Shown: positions 27,835 through 38,232 of the stretch, in pieces | How the letters are laid out: each line of letters opens with the position of its first letter | Position numbering within the stretch: the first letter of the stretch is position 1 | NCBI RefSeq assembly: GCF_030682035.1 | Contig: NZ_JAUXQZ010000019.1 | Coordinates: forward strand, 1-44,820 | DNA length: 44,820 nucleotides | From: Brevundimonas sp. | GTDB lineage: Bacteria; Pseudomonadota; Alphaproteobacteria; Caulobacterales; Caulobacteraceae | Direction of reading: 5' to 3' | Notes under the pieces: model-generated | What the model saw: the letters and a program-made list of their open reading frames with translations, nothing else | What the model was told of the DNA's origin: nothing | The model's database searches: none | Made by a program: the position numbers and the translations under genes

Positions 27835-29511
27835 TTACATCCGCAGGATGATGGTCTCGACGATGGGCCGCCGGTTCCAGATCTGCTGGCTCGCCTTCTT
27901 CAGGACCCGCGAAACGGCCTGTTCGATGACCATCTCGTCCTCCAGCGCCGCGCCCTTCAGCTTCATCACCGCCTGTTCGGCGCGTTCCGCCAGATCATCC
28001 AGGGCGTCGCCCAACGGGGAAATCGCATCGCCGGGCAGGCCGATGGCGCGGACGTCGATATCGCTGACGATCTTGCCGCGCTTGTCCATGGCGAAGCTGA
28101 CGATCAGGACGCCGTTGGTCGAGGCGTGACGACGCTCATGCAGCGCCTCGCCCTGTTCAGTGACCAGACGTCCGCCGTCCACATAAAGCCGGCCGCTGGG
28201 CACTTCATCGATGATGGCCGCGAGGCCCGGCGCCAACCGCACCATATCGCCATTGCGCGGCGTGACCTGCTCCGCGACGCCGAGATCCTTGGCCATGTTG
28301 GCGTGCTCGGCCAGGTGCCGGCGCATGCCGTGTGTCGGCACAGCGATGCGCGGGCGAGCCCATGCGTACATCTGCTTCATCTCGTCCCGGCACGGGTGGC
28401 CGGAGACGTGGACGTGCGGATGGTCCTTCTCGGTGTAGAGGCGGACACCCCGGTCGGCGAGCCGGTCCTGCAGGGCCGCGATCGAGAGCTCATTCCCCGG
28501 GATCACCCGGGACGAGAAGATGCAGTGGTCGCCAAGCCCCAGCTTGATGAACGGGTGGGTGCCCTGCGACGCGCGCGACAGGGCCGCGCGGTCCTCGCCC
28601 TGACTGCCGGTGCAGAGGTACAGTATCTGGTCGGCCGGCCAGACGCGGGCCTCCTCTTCGGACAGGATGCGCTGGGTCTCGTCGAACAGGCCGACGTGTT
28701 TCGCCGCGGCCGTGATCCGGTGCATCGACCGCCCCGCCAGCGCCACGCGCCGCCCGGCCAGATGCGCGGCCTTCATCACGCTGACCATCCGGGCCACGTT
28801 CGAGGCGAAACAGCCGACCGCGATGCGGCCGGTTTTCAGGCTGCCGATCAGTTCGATCAAGCCGGCCTGGGCGTCCGTTTCGGATCCCGCCTGCCCCTCA
28901 ACGAAGACGTTGGTCGAGTCGCAGACCATGGCCAACAGGCCCTCGTCGCCCAGCTTCTTGATGGCGGCGATGTCGGTCGGCTTGCCGATGACCGGGCTGG
29001 GGTCCAGTTTCCAGTCGCCGGTGTGGAACACGGTCCCCAAGGGCGTCTTGATCGCGAGCGAGTTCGGCTCAGCGATGGAGTGGGTCATGGTGATCATGGT
29101 CACCTCGAACGGCCCGAGGTCGATCGTACCGCCCAACGGCACTTCGACGATCTTGACCTCGTTCAGAATGCCGGCCTCGCGCAGCTTCTCGCGGATCAGG
29201 AACGCCGTGAACGGTGTGGCGTAGATCGGCGCCTTGATGCGGTGCCACAGCCAGCCCAAGGCGCCGATATGGTCCTCGTGGGCGTGGGTCAGGACGATGC
29301 CGCGGATGTTCTCGCCGTCGAGGAAAGACGGGTCGGGCACGATCACATCGACGCCGGGCGTCGACAGGTCACCGAAGGTCACGCCGACATCGACGATCAT
29401 CCACTCGCGATTGGCTTCGGGCCCGTAACCGTAGCAGTTCAGATTCATACCGATCTCGCCCGACCCGCCGAGCGGGACGAAAACGAGTTCGACGTTGCTG
29501 TTCTTTTTCAT
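27835..29511 (-). CDS. rnj: ribonuclease J
   Basis: A 558-residue metallo-beta-lactamase/beta-CASP nuclease. The metal-binding motif THAHEDHIGALGW carries H76, H78, D80 and H81; further ligands lie in MTHSIAEPNS, FHTGDWKLD and the beta-CASP motifs CDSTN and VSGHPCRDEM...AVPTHGMRRHL. RNase J combines endonuclease and 5'-3' exonuclease activity in mRNA decay and rRNA maturation and occurs widely in alphaproteobacteria alongside RNase E. An AAGGA ribosome binding site precedes the ATG, 7 bp after coaX. The order birA-coaX-rnj after nuoN is common in this class. Confidence 0.95.
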   Translation of the reverse strand: MKKNSNVELVFVPLGGSGEIGMNLNCYGYGPEANREWMIVDVGVTFGDLSTPGVDVIVPDPSFLDGENIRGIVLTHAHEDHIGALGWLWHRIKAPIYATPFTAFLIREKLREAGILNEVKIVEVPLGGTIDLGPFEVTMITMTHSIAEPNSLAIKTPLGTVFHTGDWKLDPSPVIGKPTDIAAIKKLGDEGLLAMVCDSTNVFVEGQAGSETDAQAGLIELIGSLKTGRIAVGCFASNVARMVSVMKAAHLAGRRVALAGRSMHRITAAAKHVGLFDETQRILSEEEARVWPADQILYLCTGSQGEDRAALSRASQGTHPFIKLGLGDHCIFSSRVIPGNELSIAALQDRLADRGVRLYTEKDHPHVHVSGHPCRDEMKQMYAWARPRIAVPTHGMRRHLAEHANMAKDLGVAEQVTPRNGDMVRLAPGLAAIIDEVPSGRLYVDGGRLVTEQGEALHERRHASTNGVLIVSFAMDKRGKIVSDIDVRAIGLPGDAISPLGDALDDLAERAEQAVMKLKGAALEDEMVIEQAVSRVLKKASQQIWNRRPIVETIILRM

Positions 29512-29518
29512 GCGTCCT

Positions 29519-30286
29519 TTAGTTGGTGTTCCGCCGCCAGATTTCGAGCAGGCCGCGGATAGTCAGGTCCGGATCGAACCGGTCGATTGATGTTGTAGCG
29601 CCTTCAAACAGGCTGGCGACGCCGCCGGTGCCGATGACGGTCATCGGCTTGCCCCACTCCGCCTTGATGCGCGAAACCATGCCTTCGATCAGGGCGACAT
29701 AGCCCCAGAAGACGCCGGACTGCATGTTGGAGACGGTGTCCTTGCCGATCACCCGGTCCGGTCGCTGAATGGCGATGCGCGGCAGCATGGCCGCCGCCTC
29801 GTGAAGCGCCTGAAGGCTCAGATTGATCCCCGGCGCGATGGCCCCGCCCTCGAATGCTCCGTCGGCGGCGATGACGTCAAAGGTGGTGGCCGTGCCGCTG
29901 TCGATGACGATCAGGTCGCCCGGATAGACCAGATGGGCCCCGATGGCGTTGACCAGTCGGTCGGCGCCCGCCTCGCTCGGCTTGGTGATCCGCGCCGTCA
30001 TGCCCAGATCGACATTGTCGCCGATCACCAGCGGCTCGACCGACAGATAGCGCCGCGACAGGTTGCGCAGGTTGAAGATCGACTGCGGCACGACACTGGA
30101 GATGATGCAGCCGTCCAGCTGACCGATCGACAGGCCGCGCATGGCCAGCAGCTGGCTCAGCCAGACGGCGTATTCGTCGGCCGTTCGACTGCTCTCCGTG
30201 GCGGTGCGCCACTGGGCGATCCAGTCGGTCCCGTCGTGGACCGCGAACAGCGTGTTCGTATTGCCCTGCTCGATCGCCAGCAGCAT
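29519..30286 (-). CDS. coaX: type III pantothenate kinase
   Basis: A 255-residue kinase of the ASKHA fold that starts coenzyme A synthesis. The phosphate-binding motif near the N-terminus is [10 protein letters not shown], the pantothenate motif [12 protein letters not shown], and the second phosphate motif [10 protein letters not shown] followed by [11 protein letters not shown]. The usual N-terminal motif is DxGNT; here the Asp position is E6. Everything else looks intact, so it is probably functional. Its ATG overlaps the birA stop (TAATG). Confidence 0.93.
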   Translation of the reverse strand: MLLAIEQGNTNTLFAVHDGTDWIAQWRTATESSRTADEYAVWLSQLLAMRGLSIGQLDGCIISSVVPQSIFNLRNLSRRYLSVEPLVIGDNVDLGMTARITKPSEAGADRLVNAIGAHLVYPGDLIVIDSGTATTFDVIAADGAFEGGAIAPGINLSLQALHEAAAMLPRIAIQRPDRVIGKDTVSNMQSGVFWGYVALIEGMVSRIKAEWGKPMTVIGTGGVASLFEGATTSIDRFDPDLTIRGLLEIWRRNTN

Positions 30287-31035
30287 TACGCGGCCTCCCC
30301 GAAGAAGACGTCGCCGGCGGAGATCAGCCGCAGGCTCCCGTCCGCCAGCCTCAGTTTCAGTGCGCCGTCGGCCGCCACCCCCTCAGCTATTCCCGCAACG
30401 GTCTCCCGGCCCAACCGGGCCACCGCGGGCCCGTCCAGCCCCGGGGTGCGCGCCCGCCAGGCGTCGAGGATCGGCTGGAAGCCCAGCGTCTCCCACCGGT
30501 CCATCCAGACATCGAAGGCATCGGCCAGCCGGGCCGCGGCGGCCTCAACCGTGGGCGGCGCGGTCACGTCGCCGCGCAGATGGTGAACCAGCGCCGTCGC
30601 GGGCCGCTCGATCCCCTCCGGCGCATGGGCCAGATTGACCCCGACGCCGACGGCCAGCCACAGGCCGCCGCTTTCATGCGCTCCGGACTCGACCAGTACG
30701 CCGGAAGCCTTCTCGCCCGCCAGCATCACATCATTGGGCCATTTGATCGTCACCAGCGACGGCGGCGCATACGCATCCAGCAGGTCGGCGATGGCGAGGG
30801 CGGCCACGAACGTCACCTGCGCCGCCTCGGCGGGGGATTTTCGGGTCAATTGCAGCAGGGTGGAAAACAGGTTTCCGTCCTGGCTTTCCCATTGCCGCCC
30901 ACGGCGTCCGCGGCCCTCGGTCTGGCGCCGGGCGACGATCCACAGCGGGCCGGTCTCGCCCGCGTCCGCGCGCCGGCGGGCGTCCGCATTGGTCGAGTCG
31001 GTCTGATCGAGCAGCAGGATCGGCGCGGCGGACAT
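30286..31035 (-). CDS. birA: biotin-[acetyl-CoA-carboxylase] ligase
   Basis: A 249-residue biotin protein ligase that activates biotin as biotinyl-AMP and attaches it to the AccB carboxyl carrier. The catalytic loop is [11 protein letters not shown], followed by NLFSTLLQL, the [20 protein letters not shown] lysine motif, and a short C-terminal SH3-like domain. There is no N-terminal helix-turn-helix, so it is the monofunctional type and not a bio operon repressor. It begins 6 bp after nuoN. Confidence 0.94.
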   Translation of the reverse strand: MSAAPILLLDQTDSTNADARRRADAGETGPLWIVARRQTEGRGRRGRQWESQDGNLFSTLLQLTRKSPAEAAQVTFVAALAIADLLDAYAPPSLVTIKWPNDVMLAGEKASGVLVESGAHESGGLWLAVGVGVNLAHAPEGIERPATALVHHLRGDVTAPPTVEAAAARLADAFDVWMDRWETLGFQPILDAWRARTPGLDGPAVARLGRETVAGIAEGVAADGALKLRLADGSLRLISAGDVFFGEAA

Positions 31036-31041
31036 CCGCCC

Positions 31042-32499
31042 CTACCCGGCTCCGAAGCCGGTCGCGGCGATGCCGGCGAAATGGTCGATCCAGCCGATGG
31101 CGACGATGACCAACGGGAAGGCGAAGGCCGCCGAGGCCCAGGCGATGGTCTTCGCCTCGATCGGCGACGCATCCGTCGGCCCCACGCCCTCGGGCGTCGG
31201 ATCGAACCACATCAGTTTGATGATCCGCAGATAGTAGAAGCCGGCGACGACCGAGGCCACCAGACCGGCGACGGCGGCCACGAGCATCCAGTTTCCGCCG
31301 GCGTCCGCAGCGGCGCCGAACACGGCCCACTTGGCCCAGAACCCCGCCAGCGGCGGCATGCCCAGCACCGACAGCGACAGCACCGTCAGCGCAATGGCTG
31401 TTAGAGGCTTGTCCTTCCGCAGACCCGCCAGATCGGCGATCTTGCGGATCGGCCGGCCTCCGCGCGACAGAGACAGCAGGATGGCGAAGAAGCCGAACTG
31501 ATCGATGACGTACAGGGTCATGAACACCAACATGGCCTGAACGCCCGCCGTGGTCCCGGCGGCGATGCCCAGCAGGGCGTAGCCGATGTTGGCGATCGAG
31601 GAATAGGCCAGCAGCCGTTGCAGATCCTTCTGCGCCAGACCGCCGAACGCGCCGACGGCGAAGCTGATCAGCGAAATCAGGATCAGCACCTGCGCCCACT
31701 GGTCGTGCGAGCCGGCGAAGGCGCCTTCCAGCGTGCGCGCGATCAGCACCATGGCCGCAACCTTGGGGGCGGTGGCGAACAGCGCCACGACCGGCGTGGG
31801 GGCGCCCTCATAGACGTCCGGCGTCCACATGTGGAACGGCGCCGCCGAGACCTTGAAGGCCAGGCCGCAGATCAGGAACACCAGACCGAAGATCAGACCC
31901 GTGGACTGGTTTGCGGCGGCGTAGGCGGCGATCTCGTCGAACCGCATCGAGCCGGTGAAGCCGTAGATCAGACTGGCGCCGTACAGCAGCAGGCCGGACG
32001 ACAGGGCGCCCAGCACGAAATACTTCAGCCCCGCTTCCGACGCCTTCAGGTCATCGCGGTGGAAGGTCGCCAGCACATAGAGGGCCAGAGAGTGCAGCTC
32101 GATGCCGACGTAGAGCGAGATCAGGTCGCCCGATGAGGCCATCATCCCCATGCCGGCCGAGGCCAGAACAATCAGGATCGGATATTCGAACCGGGCGATC
32201 TTCGCGCGGTGCATCCAGCCGTCGCCCAGCACGATGGCGACGGCGCTCGAGAGGAAGATCAGGGCCTTGCCGTAGACGGCCAGCGGATCGGCCACATAGG
32301 CGCCATTGAAGGCCTGTCCCAGCGGGCCGGTCACGGTAACGGCCGCCGCGGCGACCAGCAGGCCGACCGACAGGATCGAGATGAGGCGCGCGCTCTTCTC
32401 GCCCATGAAGGCGCCGAGCATCAACAGCACCAGGCCGCCGACCGCGAGCGTGCTCTCGGGGGCGGACAGGCGCAGGGCGAAATCAAGATCTGGCATCAT
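31042..32499 (-). CDS. nuoN: NADH-quinone oxidoreductase subunit N
   Basis: A 485-residue antiporter-like membrane subunit of complex I with about 14 helices. Family features include the conserved LYVGIELHSLALYVLATF (Glu in helix 5), KYFVLGALSSGLLLYG, the lysine in LICGLAFKVSAAPFHMWTPDVYEGAPTP, and the proton-path segment DLQRLLAYSSIANIGY. It is the last nuo gene; birA follows after 6 bp. Length is normal. Confidence 0.96.
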   Translation of the reverse strand: MMPDLDFALRLSAPESTLAVGGLVLLMLGAFMGEKSARLISILSVGLLVAAAAVTVTGPLGQAFNGAYVADPLAVYGKALIFLSSAVAIVLGDGWMHRAKIARFEYPILIVLASAGMGMMASSGDLISLYVGIELHSLALYVLATFHRDDLKASEAGLKYFVLGALSSGLLLYGASLIYGFTGSMRFDEIAAYAAANQSTGLIFGLVFLICGLAFKVSAAPFHMWTPDVYEGAPTPVVALFATAPKVAAMVLIARTLEGAFAGSHDQWAQVLILISLISFAVGAFGGLAQKDLQRLLAYSSIANIGYALLGIAAGTTAGVQAMLVFMTLYVIDQFGFFAILLSLSRGGRPIRKIADLAGLRKDKPLTAIALTVLSLSVLGMPPLAGFWAKWAVFGAAADAGGNWMLVAAVAGLVASVVAGFYYLRIIKLMWFDPTPEGVGPTDASPIEAKTIAWASAAFAFPLVIVAIGWIDHFAGIAATGFGAG

Positions 32500-32503
32500 C
32501 GTC

Positions 32504-33991
32504 TCACCCGCCGATCGCGGCGCGATAGGTGGTCGTCAGGGCCTCGACCGAGGCAGCGGTGTAGTCCAGCACCAGACCGGGTTGAACGCCCAGCCACAGG
32601 GTGCCGATGATCAACGGGGCGAAGATCAGCAGTTCACGCTTGTCGACATCGGTGATCGCCTTCATCGCCGGATTGGTGATCTCGCCGAACATGACGTTGC
32701 GGTACAGCGTCAGGGCATAGACCGCCGAGAAGATCACGCCCGAGGCCGCGAACAGGGCGGTCCAGGTCGAGACCTCATAGATGCCGACCATGGTCAGTAT
32801 CTCGCCGATGAAGCCCGAGGTGCCCGGCAGGCCGACATTGGCCATGGTGAACAGCATGAAGAGGGCCGCGAACCACGGCATCCGCGCGGTCAGCCCGCCG
32901 TAGAGGGCGATCTCGCGGGTGTGCATACGATCGTAGACCACGCCGACGCAGAGGAAGAGCGCGCCCGAGATCAGGCCGTGGCTCAGCATCTGGAACACCG
33001 CGCCCTGCACGCCCTGATCATTGCCGGCGAAGATGCCCATGGTCACGAAGCCCATGTGGGCCACCGACGAATAGGCGATCAGCTTTTTCATGTCCGTCTG
33101 CCGGAAGGCGACCAGCGAGGTGTAGACGATGGCGATGGCCGACAAGGTGAACACCAGCGGCGCGAACATCTTCGACGCGTCGGGGAACATGGGCAGGTTG
33201 AACAGCAGGAAGCCGTAACCGCCCAGCTTCAGCAGGATTCCGGCCAGGATGACCGAGCCCGCCGTCGGCGCCTGGACGTGGGCGTCGGGCAGCCAGGTGT
33301 GGACCGGCCACATCGGCATCTTGACCGCGAACGAGGCGAAGAAGGCCAGCCATAGCAGCGGCTGCGCCTCGGCGGAGAAGGCGTATTCCTTGAGCGCCGG
33401 GATGCTGGTGGTGCCCGTCTCGGCCGCCATCCACAGCATGGCCAGCAACATCAGCACCGAGCCCAGCAGGGTGTAGAGGAAGAATTTGTACGAGGCGTAG
33501 ATCCGGTTCGCCCCGCCCCACACGCCGATGATGATGAACATCGGCACCAGGGTGCCTTCGAAGAAGATGTAGAACAGGAACAGGTCCAGCGAGGTGAACA
33601 CCCCGATGACCAGCGTCTCCAGCACCAGGAAGGCGATCATATAGTCGACCACCCGGTCCTTGATCGTGGTCCAGCTGGCGAGGATGCAGATCGGCATCAG
33701 GAAGGCGGTCAGCAACACGAACAGGATCGAAATGCCGTCCACGCCCATGTGGTACTGGGCGCCGACGAACCAGACGTAGCGTTCGACGAACTGATAGGCG
33801 GCGCTGGACGGATCGAAGGTCGCGACCAGCACGGCCGAGACGGCCAGGGTGACGACCGTCGTTAGCAGGGCGATCCAGCGCGCCGCGCCATCGGCCCCGG
33901 CCTTGTTGAACAGGCGCGCCAGCAGGATCAGGCCCGCGCCGACCAGCGGCAGGAAGGTGACGACACTGAGGATGTAGGGGATCTGGGGCAT
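32504..33991 (-). CDS. nuoM: NADH-quinone oxidoreductase subunit M
   Basis: A 495-residue antiporter-like membrane subunit of complex I. Conserved elements are [41 protein letters not shown] (Glu in helix 5), the lysine in [21 protein letters not shown], and [17 protein letters not shown]. The ATG at 33991 is 2 bp after the nuoL stop; a start 5 codons upstream would overlap nuoL and is less likely. Confidence 0.96.
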   Translation of the reverse strand: MPQIPYILSVVTFLPLVGAGLILLARLFNKAGADGAARWIALLTTVVTLAVSAVLVATFDPSSAAYQFVERYVWFVGAQYHMGVDGISILFVLLTAFLMPICILASWTTIKDRVVDYMIAFLVLETLVIGVFTSLDLFLFYIFFEGTLVPMFIIIGVWGGANRIYASYKFFLYTLLGSVLMLLAMLWMAAETGTTSIPALKEYAFSAEAQPLLWLAFFASFAVKMPMWPVHTWLPDAHVQAPTAGSVILAGILLKLGGYGFLLFNLPMFPDASKMFAPLVFTLSAIAIVYTSLVAFRQTDMKKLIAYSSVAHMGFVTMGIFAGNDQGVQGAVFQMLSHGLISGALFLCVGVVYDRMHTREIALYGGLTARMPWFAALFMLFTMANVGLPGTSGFIGEILTMVGIYEVSTWTALFAASGVIFSAVYALTLYRNVMFGEITNPAMKAITDVDKRELLIFAPLIIGTLWLGVQPGLVLDYTAASVEALTTTYRAAIGG

Positions 33992-33993
33992 GA

Positions 33994-36090
33994 TCAGCCT
34001 CCCCACGCATAGATGGCGAAGGCGAGGAAGCCGGCCAGGCCGAGCAACATCACGAAGGCGTAGAAATAGACATAGCCGGACTGGAAACGCGCCAGCCCGC
34101 CCGCGAATTTCCGCGACAGCCAGGCCATGCCGTTCGGCCCGCCGCCGTCGATGATCTTCACATCGCCGATCTTCCAGAACAGGTCGCCGACCGCCCGTGC
34201 GCCCTTCACGAACACGACCTCATACAGCTCGTCGAAATACCATTTGTTGTACAGGAAGGCGTGCACGACCCCGCCCCGCTCGGCCATCCGGCGCGCCATG
34301 CCTTCCTTCAGCACATAGAGCCAGAAGGCGGCCAGGGTCCCGATCAGCGTCAGGATCAGCGGCGACCACTTCACCCATGTCGGGACGGCGTGGCTGTCGT
34401 GCAGGACATGGTTGGACTCGGCCACAAAGATCGCGCCGCGCCAGAAATCATGTTCGTGATCGCCGATAAACCACGGCGCAAAGATGAAGCCCGCGGCGAC
34501 GGCCCCGACTGACAAGAGGAGGAGCGGCACCAGCATCACCCAGGGGCTTTCGTGCGGCTTCAGCGGGCCGTGATGCGCATGGTCATCGTGCGCATGCCCA
34601 TTTTCAGCGCGGCCGTCGGCGATCGGCTCTGAATGGGTTTCGAGCTGGGCATGCGAAGCATGGTCGTCATGCGCGTGGTCAATGTGATGCGCGTCTTTCC
34701 ACACCGGCTTGTTGTGGAAGGTCATGAACACCAGCCGCCATGAATAGTAGGACGTCAGGCCGGCCGCGAGGATGCCGACGAAGAAGGCGAACAGACCCAT
34801 GGCCGAATGGCCGTTGGCGAACGAGGCGAAGGCGCTCTCGATGATCGAATCCTTGGAGTAGAAGCCCGCGAAACCGCCGACGCCGGGGATGCCCAGGCCG
34901 GTGATGGCGATGGTGCCGATGGTCATCACCGCATAGGTCACCGGCAGCAGCTTCCACAGCCCGCCCATCCTTCGCATGTCCTGCTCGTGGTGCATGCCGT
35001 GGATGACCGAGCCGGCGCCGAGGAACAGCAGGGCCTTGAAGAAGGCGTGGGTGAACAGGTGGAACATGGCCGCCTGATAGGCGCCGACGCCTGCCGCGAA
35101 GAACATGTAGCCGAGCTGCGAACAGGTCGAATAGGCGATGACCCGTTTGATGTCGTTCTGGGCCAGACCGACCGTCGCCGCGAACAGGGCCGTCACAGCG
35201 CCGGTCAGGGCGACGATGGCCGAGGCGACCGGGGCATACTCATAGATCGGCGACAGCAGGCAGACCATATAGACGCCGGCGGTGACCATGGTCGCCGCGT
35301 GGATCAGGGCCGAGACCGGGGTCGGGCCCTCCATGGCGTCGGGCAGCCAGGTGTGCAGGAAGAACTGGGCCGACTTGCCCATGGCGCCGACGAACAGCAG
35401 GGCGCCGGCGAGGTCGAGCGCCGACCAGGTGTGGCCGAGGAAGTCCCAGCCCGTGCCGGCTTTCGAGGCGATCATGGGGAACAGTTCGGCGAACTGGATC
35501 GTGCCGAACATCCAGAACACCGTCAGGATGCCGAGGGCGAAGCCGAAATCGCCGACCCGGTTGACCACGAAAGCCTTGATGGCGGCGGCGCTGGCGGTCG
35601 ACTTCTTGTACCAGAAGCCGATCAGCAGATAGGAGGCCAGCCCCACCCCTTCCCAGCCGAAGAACAGCTGCATGAAGTCGGCGGCGGTGACCAGAGCCAG
35701 CATGGCGAAGGTGAACAGCGACAGATAGGCGAAGAAGCGCGGCTTGTCGGGGTCCTCGGCCATATACCCCCACGAATAGAGGTGGACGAGCGAGGACACG
35801 CTGGTGACCACGACCAGCATGACCGCCGACAGGGCGTCGATGCGGATCGACCAGACCGACTGGAAATCGCTGACGTTGATGAAGGGGAACAGCTCGACCG
35901 TGAAGGCTTCGAGCCCGCCCCAGGTCCACTGGCTGAACACGATCCAGGCGACGGCGCAGGAGAAGAACAGCAGGCCGGTGGTGATGGATTTGGACGCCAG
36001 ATCGCCGAGCCGGCGACCGCTCAGGCCGACGATGGCCGCGCCGAGCAGCGGGGCGAAGACGCCGAGGGTGACGAGAAGCACGAGATCCAC
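33994..36090 (-). CDS. nuoL: NADH-quinone oxidoreductase subunit L
   Basis: A 698-residue distal antiporter-like subunit of complex I. The antiporter core (about 70-420) shows [55 protein letters not shown] and [17 protein letters not shown]; the C-terminal part contains the long lateral helix and a last membrane segment. An insertion at about 467-515 is very rich in His (13 in about 47 residues) with many Asp and Ala, between two membrane segments. Whether relatives share this loop was not tested. It starts 2 bp after the nuoK stop. Confidence 0.96.
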   Translation of the reverse strand: MDLVLLVTLGVFAPLLGAAIVGLSGRRLGDLASKSITTGLLFFSCAVAWIVFSQWTWGGLEAFTVELFPFINVSDFQSVWSIRIDALSAVMLVVVTSVSSLVHLYSWGYMAEDPDKPRFFAYLSLFTFAMLALVTAADFMQLFFGWEGVGLASYLLIGFWYKKSTASAAAIKAFVVNRVGDFGFALGILTVFWMFGTIQFAELFPMIASKAGTGWDFLGHTWSALDLAGALLFVGAMGKSAQFFLHTWLPDAMEGPTPVSALIHAATMVTAGVYMVCLLSPIYEYAPVASAIVALTGAVTALFAATVGLAQNDIKRVIAYSTCSQLGYMFFAAGVGAYQAAMFHLFTHAFFKALLFLGAGSVIHGMHHEQDMRRMGGLWKLLPVTYAVMTIGTIAITGLGIPGVGGFAGFYSKDSIIESAFASFANGHSAMGLFAFFVGILAAGLTSYYSWRLVFMTFHNKPVWKDAHHIDHAHDDHASHAQLETHSEPIADGRAENGHAHDDHAHHGPLKPHESPWVMLVPLLLLSVGAVAAGFIFAPWFIGDHEHDFWRGAIFVAESNHVLHDSHAVPTWVKWSPLILTLIGTLAAFWLYVLKEGMARRMAERGGVVHAFLYNKWYFDELYEVVFVKGARAVGDLFWKIGDVKIIDGGGPNGMAWLSRKFAGGLARFQSGYVYFYAFVMLLGLAGFLAFAIYAWGG

Positions 36091-36092
36091 GA

Positions 36093-36401
36093 TCAGCCCT
36101 TCATTACGCTGGCATCATCCACCGCGATGTCGCCGCGGTTGCGGAAGAAGGTCACCAGAATGGCCAGGCCGACGGCGGCCTCGGCGGCGGCGACGGTCAG
36201 GACGAACATGGCCATGATCTGCCCCTGAACGTCGTTCAGATAGGCCGAGAAGGCGACAAAATTGATGTTCACGGCCAGCAGGATCAGCTCGATCGACATC
36301 AGGATGATGATGACGTTCTTGCGGTTCACGAAGATGCCGAAGACGCCGATGGTGAACAGGATCGCGCCCACCGCCAGATAGTGCTGCAGGGTGATTTCCA
36401 T
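36093..36401 (-). CDS. nuoK: NADH-quinone oxidoreductase subunit K
   Basis: A 102-residue subunit with three membrane helices. The two conserved membrane Glu residues lie in [19 protein letters not shown] and [18 protein letters not shown]. The N-terminus [16 protein letters not shown] is standard. Its ATG overlaps the nuoJ stop (TGATG). Confidence 0.96.
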   Translation of the reverse strand: MEITLQHYLAVGAILFTIGVFGIFVNRKNVIIILMSIELILLAVNINFVAFSAYLNDVQGQIMAMFVLTVAAAEAAVGLAILVTFFRNRGDIAVDDASVMKG

Positions 36402-37030
36402 CAGACCAGATCCTCGGGGGTGACGCCGGCGCCGGTGGTCACGGACCTGACCTCCATGGCCGTCTTGGCGTCGCGGCCGACCTGGCGGGCGACGTTCTGG
36501 CGCTTGATGTTGGGCTTGTGGCGCAGGGTCAGGACGATGGCGCCGATCATGGCGATCAGCAGCACGATCCCCGCCGCCTGGAAGATGTAGACATAGTCCG
36601 TATACAGAACGCGCCCGATCGCCTCGACATTGGACATATCCGCTGTGGCCGCGACCGGCCCGGTCGCATCGGCGGCGGCGCCGCCGCTGACCACGGCCAG
36701 CGAGATCATGATCATCTCGGCCAGCAAGATGCCCGCGACGATCATCGCCATTGGCAGATAGCGGGCATAGCCCTCGCGCAACTTCACGAAGTCGACGTCC
36801 AGCATCATGACCACGAACAGGAACAACACCGCGACCGCGCCGACATAGACGACGACCAGCAGCATGGCGAGGAACTCGGCGCCCAGCAGAACGAACAGTC
36901 CCGCCGACGAGAAGAAGGCGAGAATCAGCCAGAGCACGCTGTGCACGGGGTTCTTCGCCGTCACGACCATCAGGCCGCCCAGCACGGCCACAGCCGACAG
37001 AAGATAGAAGGCCAGGCCTTGCAAGAGCAT
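36401..37030 (-). CDS. nuoJ: NADH-quinone oxidoreductase subunit J
   Basis: A 209-residue membrane subunit with five helices; helix 3 ([22 protein letters not shown]) is the family hallmark with its pi-bulge region. The start at 37030 gives the usual N-terminus [18 protein letters not shown]; the longer frame upstream has no conserved sequence. AGGAG lies 12-16 bases before the ATG. It is the first gene of the second nuo block because a plus-strand gene separates it from nuoI, so it needs its own promoter. Confidence 0.94.
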   Translation of the reverse strand: MLLQGLAFYLLSAVAVLGGLMVVTAKNPVHSVLWLILAFFSSAGLFVLLGAEFLAMLLVVVYVGAVAVLFLFVVMMLDVDFVKLREGYARYLPMAMIVAGILLAEMIMISLAVVSGGAAADATGPVAATADMSNVEAIGRVLYTDYVYIFQAAGIVLLIAMIGAIVLTLRHKPNIKRQNVARQVGRDAKTAMEVRSVTTGAGVTPEDLV

Positions 37031-37150
37031 CGCGCGATCGGCTCCTAACGCCTTGCCGGCGAGCGAAGCGGCGGCCAGCGGATCGTTCAGACAAAAACCG
37101 AAACCCGGTGGCGCGAATCCCGCACCGGAAAGCCTCGGAAAGCGCGCGAC

Positions 37151-37177
37151 TTCTAACCGCCGCCGGGAGCTTTGCAA
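37151..37177 (-). promoter_or_regulatory. possible nuoJ promoter
   Basis: On the minus strand TTGCAA (37177-37172) and TTAGAA (37156-37151) are separated by 15 bp, about 120 bp before the nuoJ ATG. The match is weak and rests partly on the need for a promoter here. Confidence 0.25.
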
Positions 37178-37267
37178 AGGCCGAATGCGACGACCGATTG
37201 CCGCTCGGCGACGCCTTGTCCATCGGCCTTCGAGCGCCCAGTTTGGACGGGAGCCGAAGGGACCGTC

Positions 37268-38083
37268 ATGAGCGAAGAGCGCGACTATCTGCTGGGCACC
37301 CACGACGCGGAGGTGGAACGCCTCGGCCTGCAGCATCGGGTCTGGCGGCCGAAGGTGCTGGACGCCTGGCGCCGGGCTGGAATCACGGTCGGCTCCACTG
37401 TCGTCGACGCCGGCGCCGGCCCGGGCTGGGCCAGCCTCGACCTGGCCGAAATCGTCGGACCCGGGGGCCGCGTGCATGCTCTTGAGCGGTCGGCCCGGTT
37501 CGTCGATGTGCTGAACCGGTCGGCGGCCGCGCGCGGTCTGCGGAACATCGACGCCGCGACGGTGGACCTCGTCACCGATCCCCTGCCCGCTTCAGGCGCC
37601 GACGCCTTCTGGATCCGCTGGGTGCTGGCCTTCGTCAGCGACCCGGCCGCTGTCCTGGCCAAGCTGCACGCCGCCCTGCGCCCCGGCGGCGTGGCCGTGA
37701 TCCACGAATATCTGGACTATGGGACCTTCGCCATCCTGCCCGACAATCCGGCCATCGAGGACTTCAAGCGACTGGTGGTCGACGACTGGCGGGCCACGGG
37801 CGGCGAGCCGGACATCGGCCGCTTCCTGCCCGCCCTGCTGCCCGCCTCGGGTTTCCGCATCCGCTCGATGCAGCCGATCGTCGAGACGGTGCGCAGGGGC
37901 GATCTGGTCTGGCAGTGGCCCGCCACCTGGGTCCGCAACTATCCGCGCCATCTGGTCGAGGCCGGCAAGGTCGATCAGGCCTGGGCCGATCATGTCACCA
38001 GTGTCCTCGACGCCGCCGAGGCTGATCCGAACGCGGTGATTGTCACCCCGATGGTGCTGGAAGTGATCGCGGAGAAGGTTTGA
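37268..38083 (+). CDS. class I SAM-dependent methyltransferase between nuoI and nuoJ
   Basis: A 271-residue methyltransferase on the strand opposite the nuo genes. Motif I is VVDAGAGPGWASLDLAE (about 41-57), the acidic strand end VHALERS, motif IV region ADAFWIRWVLAFV, and a post-motif LRPGGVAVIHEYLDYG. The C-terminal half (about 160-271) is typical of UbiE/Coq5-like or arsenite-type small-molecule enzymes, but the substrate is not identifiable. The ATG at 37268 follows AAGGGA by a few bases; upstream in-frame codons show no conservation. Convergent with nuoI, divergent from nuoJ. A role in quinone or complex I biology would be speculation. Confidence 0.88.
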   Translation: MSEERDYLLGTHDAEVERLGLQHRVWRPKVLDAWRRAGITVGSTVVDAGAGPGWASLDLAEIVGPGGRVHALERSARFVDVLNRSAAARGLRNIDAATVDLVTDPLPASGADAFWIRWVLAFVSDPAAVLAKLHAALRPGGVAVIHEYLDYGTFAILPDNPAIEDFKRLVVDDWRATGGEPDIGRFLPALLPASGFRIRSMQPIVETVRRGDLVWQWPATWVRNYPRHLVEAGKVDQAWADHVTSVLDAAEADPNAVIVTPMVLEVIAEKV

Positions 38084-38086
38084 GTG

Positions 38087-38230
38087 TCTCCGCCCCATGA
38101 AATGGGGAGGGGGACCATGCGAAGCATGGTGGAGGGGCCGTCAGGTCCGGCGCAGTAAGGGATTGTGGCGGCCGGCGCCCCCCCACCGCCCTTCGGGCGG
38201 TCCCCCTCCCCGCAAGGCGGGGAGGAGAGG
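38087..38230. repeat. short inverted-repeat element, copy 3, between methyltransferase and nuoI
   Basis: The left end reads TCTCC, a hairpin around GCCCCATGAAATGGGG, AGGGGGACC, a hairpin ATGCGAAGCAT, then GGTGGAGGGG. The right end in reverse complement reads the same pattern with TCCCCGCCTTGCGGGGAG, GGGGACC, GCCCGAAGGGC and GGTGGGGGG. It fills the whole gap between two convergent genes, beginning 3 bp after one stop and ending 2 bp before the other, and could terminate transcription from both sides. Confidence 0.75.
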
Positions 38231-38232
38231 CT

